Source: Pseudomonadota bacterium
Lineage (GTDB): Bacteria; Pseudomonadota; Gammaproteobacteria; Xanthomonadales; Xanthomonadaceae
Length of the DNA stretch: 8,065 nt
Assembly (NCBI GenBank): GCA_023439425.1
Contig: JAEXNZ010000362.1
Span: 1-8,065 of the forward strand
Reading direction: 5' to 3'
Shown: positions 5,460-8,065 of the stretch, one piece after another
Numbering within the stretch: the stretch's first letter is position 1
Layout of the letters: each line of letters opens with the position of its first letter
Position numbers and translations under genes: made by a program
The notes under the pieces: generated by a model
Databases searched by the model: none
Seen by the model: the letters and a program-made list of their open reading frames with translations, nothing else
What the model was told of the DNA's origin: nothing

Positions 5460-6629
5460 ATGAATACCCCTGCCCCCGTAGTCCGCCTCAAGAACGCCTG
5501 GCGCTCCAGCCACCCGTGGATCTTCCAGAAACTGGTCGAAAAGCCTGCCGCCCGTCCCAAGCCCGGCTCCATCGTCGACGTGGTCGGCGTGGATGGGGAG
5601 TGGATCGGCCGCGGCTTCTACAACGGCCATTCGCGTATTGCCGTGCGCATCCTGGAAACCGACCAGCGCGTCCCCGTTGATGCCGGCTGGTTCTCGCGCA
5701 AGATCGCGCAGGCGGTGTCGCTGCGCCGTGAGGTTCTGAAGCTGGACGAGGTGTCCGACGCCTGGCGCGTGGTGCACAGCGAGGGCGACGGCCTGTCCGG
5801 CCTGGTGGTGGACCGTTACGGCGACCTGGTGGTAGTGGAGTTCTTCGCCGCCGGCATGTTCCGCCACCGCGAGTGGATCTATGAGGCGCTGCGCGAGCAG
5901 TTCCCGGGCTGCCGCTTCCACAGCTTCGCCGACGAACACGTGCAGAAGCAGGAAAGCTTCGACTTCCACGGCAACACCACCACCGAAGCCTCGGTGATCA
6001 CCGAGTACGGCGTGAAGTTCCGTGCCGACCCGGCCGGCGCGCACAAGACCGGTTTCTTCGCTGACCAGCGCGAGAACCGGCAGTGGCTGAGCAGCCTGGT
6101 GGAAGGCAAGTCGGTGCTGGACCTGTGCTGCAACACCGGTGGCTTCGCCGTGTACGCCGCCGCGCGGGGTGCCTCGGACGTGCTGGGCATCGACATCGAT
6201 GAAGATGTGATCAGCATCGCCAAGGCCAATGGCCGCCTCAACAACGTGCGCCCGCGCTTCGTGCAGTCGGACATCTTCCCGTGGCTGCGCGATGCCACCA
6301 ACCGCGGCGAGCAGTACGACGTGGTGATCCTGGACCCGGCCAAGATGACCCGCGACCGCGACCAGGTGATTACCGCGCTGAAGAAGTACCTGGACATGAA
6401 CAAGCTGGCGCTGGGCGTGGTCAAGCCCGGTGGTCTGTTCGCCACGTTCTCGTGCACCGGCCTGGTCGCCGAAGACCAGTTCCTGGACATGCTGCGTCGT
6501 GCGGCGTTCTATTCCGGCCGCACCATCCAGATCCTCAAGGTGTCGGGTGCCGGTCCGGATCATCCGTTCATGGCGCACGTGCAGGAATCGCGGTATCTGA
6601 AGGCCGTGTTCTGTCGCGTGGTGGATTGA
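5460..6629 (+). CDS. rlmI: Class I SAM-dependent rRNA methyltransferase, RlmI type (23S rRNA m5C)
   Basis: RlmI methylates C5 of a cytosine in 23S rRNA (C1962 in E. coli) using S-adenosylmethionine. The 389-residue protein is full length for the family. Residues about 5-75 form the N-terminal PUA RNA-binding domain, with HPWIF at 18-22 and a glycine-rich RGFYNG at 51-56. A central EEHAD-like region contains SGLVVDRYGD (113-122). The Rossmann methyltransferase domain starts after KTGFFADQRENR (196-207): motif I VLDLCCNTGGFA (219-230), acidic ribose-binding motif GIDID (243-247), motif IV LDPAK (291-295), and FSCTG (330-334) with the probable catalytic Cys332. Motif IV reads DPAK where many relatives have DPPK. 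The gene is divergent from the TerC/Alx gene, whose promoter lies just upstream. No good Shine-Dalgarno sequence precedes ATG 5460. A SMAG-type repeat follows the stop. Position specificity in rRNA is inferred from the family. Confidence 0.9.
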   Translation: MNTPAPVVRLKNAWRSSHPWIFQKLVEKPAARPKPGSIVDVVGVDGEWIGRGFYNGHSRIAVRILETDQRVPVDAGWFSRKIAQAVSLRREVLKLDEVSDAWRVVHSEGDGLSGLVVDRYGDLVVVEFFAAGMFRHREWIYEALREQFPGCRFHSFADEHVQKQESFDFHGNTTTEASVITEYGVKFRADPAGAHKTGFFADQRENRQWLSSLVEGKSVLDLCCNTGGFAVYAAARGASDVLGIDIDEDVISIAKANGRLNNVRPRFVQSDIFPWLRDATNRGEQYDVVILDPAKMTRDRDQVITALKKYLDMNKLALGVVKPGGLFATFSCTGLVAEDQFLDMLRRAAFYSGRTIQILKVSGAGPDHPFMAHVQESRYLKAVFCRVVD

Positions 6630-6637
6630 TGTGAGGG

Positions 6638-6661
6638 TGCCGACCAACGGTCGGCATCTAC
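6638..6661 (-). repeat. SMAG-type GTAG palindrome downstream of rlmI
   Basis: TGCCGACC (6638-6645), loop AAC, GGTCGGCA (6649-6656) is a perfect 8-bp inverted repeat followed by TCTAC, so on the minus strand it begins GTAG. It starts 8 nt after the rlmI stop. Its core (CCGACC-AAC-GGTCGG) is identical to that of the repeat at 3339-3364, showing both belong to the same subfamily. It could protect the rlmI mRNA 3' end (inference). Confidence 0.88.
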
Positions 6662-6677
6662 CGCAACCCATCAATCC

Positions 6678-6745
6678 GTAGAGCCACGCCATGCGTGTCG
6701 CCGCGGTGCCCAACGTGATCGAAGCCACGCAGGGCGTGGCTCTAC
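6678..6745. repeat. Inverted pair of SMAG repeats upstream of the dipeptidase gene
   Basis: Two elements of another SMAG subfamily face each other. The left one starts GTAG (6678-6681), followed by AGCCACGC (6682-6689), loop CAT and an imperfect arm GCGTGTC. The right one is AGCCACGC (6723-6730), loop AGG, GCGTGGCT (6734-6741), ending CTAC (6742-6745). The outer ends form a perfect 12-bp inverted repeat (6678-6689 with 6734-6745). Such dimers are a common SMAG arrangement. With the repeat at 6638-6661 they fill nearly all of the 136-nt rlmI-dipeptidase gap, leaving no obvious promoter there. Confidence 0.87.
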
Positions 6746-6765
6746 AACCAGAAAAGAGAGGCGTC

Positions 6766-8007
6766 ATGAGGCTACGTGGTCTGTCGTTGCTGGTATCACT
6801 GGCGCTGCTCGCGCCACTCTCCGCCCACGCAGTCGAATTCTCCGCAGCGGAACTGGCCAAGGCCAAAGCCCTGCAGCAACGGCTGCTCACCCTCGACAGC
6901 CACCTCGATACCCCCGCGAACTTTCATCGCGAAGGCTTCGACCTGCGCCAGCGCCACGACCACAACGCCCTGTCCCAGGTAGATCTGCCACGCATGCAGG
7001 AAGGCGCGCTGGACGGCGGCTTCTTCGCCATCTACACCGACCAGGGCGACCGTTCACCCGCAGCGCATCTGCACGATCGCGACGCCGGCCTGCAGCGACT
7101 GCTGGAAATCCGCGAAATGCTCGCCGCGCATCCAGACCAGTTCGCCCTCGCACTGACCGCCACCGACGCCGCGAGGATCAAAGCCGCCGGCAAGCGCGTG
7201 GTCTACATCAGCATGGAAAACGCCAGCCCGCTGGTCGCCGATCCCTCGCTGTTGAGCTTCTATCACCAGGCCGGCCTGCGTCTGCTCAGCACGGTGCACT
7301 TCGCCAACAACGAGTTCGCCGACTCGGCCACCGACCCGAAGGGCGCGGAGTGGAAAGGCCTGAGCCCGGCCGGTAAAGCGCTGGTAGATGAAGCGGTGAA
7401 GCTGGGCATCGTCATCGACCAGTCGCACGCCTCCGATGCGGTGTTTGACGATCTGATCCAGCGCCTGCCGGTGCCGTTCGTGCTCTCGCACAGCTCGGCC
7501 AAGGCCATCTACAACCATCCGCGCAACCTGGACGACGCCCGTCTGAAGCAGCTGGCCAAGGCCGGCGGCGTAATCCAGGTCAACGCCTACGGCGGTTACC
7601 TGATCGACACCGGCAAGTCCGATGCGCGCAAGCAGGCCGAGGACGCGCTGATGAAGCAGATCGGCGCCGGCTACGACGAACTCACCATCGCGCAGGGCGT
7701 GCAGTTGAAGGAAGGACTGGCGAAGCTGGATCAGACCCAGCCGCTGCGGCAGGCCACGCTGGACGACTTCTTCGCGCACCTGGAACACATCCTGGCCGTG
7801 GTCGGCCCCGAGCATGTGGGCATCGGCCTGGACTGGGATGGCGGCGGCGGTCTTTCCGACCTGCAGGATGTGAGCCAGCTGCCGAAGATCACCGCGTGGC
7901 TGCTGCGCAAGGGTTACACCGAGCAGCAGATTGCCGGCATCTGGGGCGGCAACCTGCTGCGGGTGATGCGCCAGGCGCAGGACTATGCGGCAAAGCAGGG
8001 CGGTTGA
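6766..8007 (+). CDS. Secreted dipeptidase, peptidase family M19 (membrane/renal dipeptidase type)
   Basis: M19 enzymes are binuclear zinc dipeptidases of the amidohydrolase (TIM-barrel) superfamily; bacterial members cleave L-X or X-D dipeptides. The product has 413 residues. The start ATG 6766 has GAGAGG (6756-6761) 4 nt upstream and gives a typical signal peptide: basic MRLRG, hydrophobic core about 6-19, likely cleavage after SAHA at residue 22. The protein is therefore probably periplasmic. Metal-site motifs are complete: SHLDT (45-49, H46 and D48), SMENAS (149-154, bridging E151), DQSH (218-221, H221), LSHSS (240-244, H242), and HVGIGLDWDG (350-359) with substrate-binding aspartate D356. 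The C-terminal GGNLLRV (394-400) is typical. A longer in-frame start at 6691 lies inside a SMAG repeat and is rejected. Physiological substrate is unknown; cell-wall-derived or dietary dipeptides are plausible. No transporter or peptidoglycan gene is adjacent. Confidence 0.93.
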   Translation: MRLRGLSLLVSLALLAPLSAHAVEFSAAELAKAKALQQRLLTLDSHLDTPANFHREGFDLRQRHDHNALSQVDLPRMQEGALDGGFFAIYTDQGDRSPAAHLHDRDAGLQRLLEIREMLAAHPDQFALALTATDAARIKAAGKRVVYISMENASPLVADPSLLSFYHQAGLRLLSTVHFANNEFADSATDPKGAEWKGLSPAGKALVDEAVKLGIVIDQSHASDAVFDDLIQRLPVPFVLSHSSAKAIYNHPRNLDDARLKQLAKAGGVIQVNAYGGYLIDTGKSDARKQAEDALMKQIGAGYDELTIAQGVQLKEGLAKLDQTQPLRQATLDDFFAHLEHILAVVGPEHVGIGLDWDGGGGLSDLQDVSQLPKITAWLLRKGYTEQQIAGIWGGNLLRVMRQAQDYAAKQGG

Positions 8008-8015
8008 CCGCCCTG
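7996..8015 (+). terminator. Stem-loop spanning the dipeptidase stop codon
   Basis: CAGGGCGG (7996-8003), loop TTGA (8004-8007), CCGCCCTG (8008-8015) form a perfect 8-bp stem whose loop contains the TGA stop codon. No T-run follows, so termination would be atypical; the stem may instead shield the mRNA 3' end or help stop read-through together with the SMAG repeat that begins 3 nt later. Confidence 0.5.
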
Positions 8016-8017
8016 TG

Positions 8018-8040
8018 GTAGTGCCGGCCGCTGGCCGGCA
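8018..8040 (+). repeat. SMAG-type GTAG palindrome downstream of the dipeptidase gene
   Basis: GTAG (8018-8021) is followed by TGCCGGCC (8022-8029), loop GCT, GGCCGGCA (8033-8040), a perfect 8-bp inverted repeat of the GTAGTGCCGGCC subfamily. It starts 11 nt after the stop codon. Nothing recognisable follows to the window end. Confidence 0.88.
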
Positions 8041-8065
8041 TTGCCCGTATCAACAGGATGAGAGG

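Noticed and set aside
6691..6765. Upstream ATG extending the dipeptidase by 25 residues
   Set aside because: The ATG lies inside a SMAG stem, has no Shine-Dalgarno sequence, and the extension would bury the signal peptide.
5313..6890. Long minus-strand open frame (525 codons) antisense to rlmI
   Set aside because: It shadows rlmI codon structure, runs through the SMAG repeats and the riboswitch DNA, and its translation is His/Val/Gln-rich without any recognisable motif.
1..8065. CRISPR array, tRNA, rRNA, transposase, phage or defence island
   Set aside because: No spaced direct repeats, no cloverleaf or rRNA signatures, no transposase or defence-protein motifs seen on either strand.

Overview
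The window looks like chromosomal housekeeping DNA from a Xanthomonadaceae gammaproteobacterium, most likely Stenotrophomonas (S. maltophilia group). The clues are high G+C coding sequence and several short palindromes carrying GTAG at the foot of one arm. That is the signature of the SMAG (Stenotrophomonas maltophilia GTAG) repeats. The species is inferred from these repeats and protein character, not from a database search. I see no CRISPR array, tRNA, rRNA, insertion sequence, phage gene or toxin-antitoxin pair.

Layout, left to right. Positions 1-777 (+) are the 3' part of a caspase-fold (peptidase C14-like) protein ending in TPR repeats; its 5' end lies outside the window. Three bases later comes mnmE (781-2124, +), the tRNA-modification GTPase. 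After a 106-nt gap is a secreted GlpQ-type glycerophosphodiester phosphodiesterase (2231-3331, +; GTG start). It converges on a rhomboid intramembrane protease (3361-4146, -). A SMAG-type palindrome fills the gap between them and supplies the rhomboid stop codon. Upstream of the rhomboid on the same strand is a TerC/Alx family metal-homeostasis membrane protein (4246-5202, -). Divergent from it is an RlmI-type rRNA cytosine methyltransferase with a PUA domain (5460-6629, +). A run of SMAG repeats (6638-6745) leads into a secreted M19 membrane-dipeptidase family protein (6766-8007, +), which is followed by a stop-codon-spanning hairpin and another SMAG repeat.

The most informative non-coding stretch is the 257-nt leader of the TerC/Alx gene (5203-5459, minus-strand sense). 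It holds a good sigma70-type promoter (TTGACG, 17-bp spacer, CAGAAT). This is followed at once by a complete yybP-ykoY (Mn2+-sensing) riboswitch aptamer with its conserved GGGGAGUAGC and AGCAAGACC segments and three predicted helices. Downstream is a set of mutually exclusive pairings: a hairpin that uses the 3' strand of the aptamer's closing helix, a segment complementary both to the aptamer and to the ribosome-binding region, and a terminator-like stem followed by CUUUU. This suggests manganese control of the TerC/Alx exporter.

The genes do not form a single pathway. I found no convincing undescribed system. The observations worth following up are the riboswitch expression platform, the SMAG elements fused to gene ends, the caspase-TPR gene coupled to mnmE, and a possible leaderless start for rlmI.
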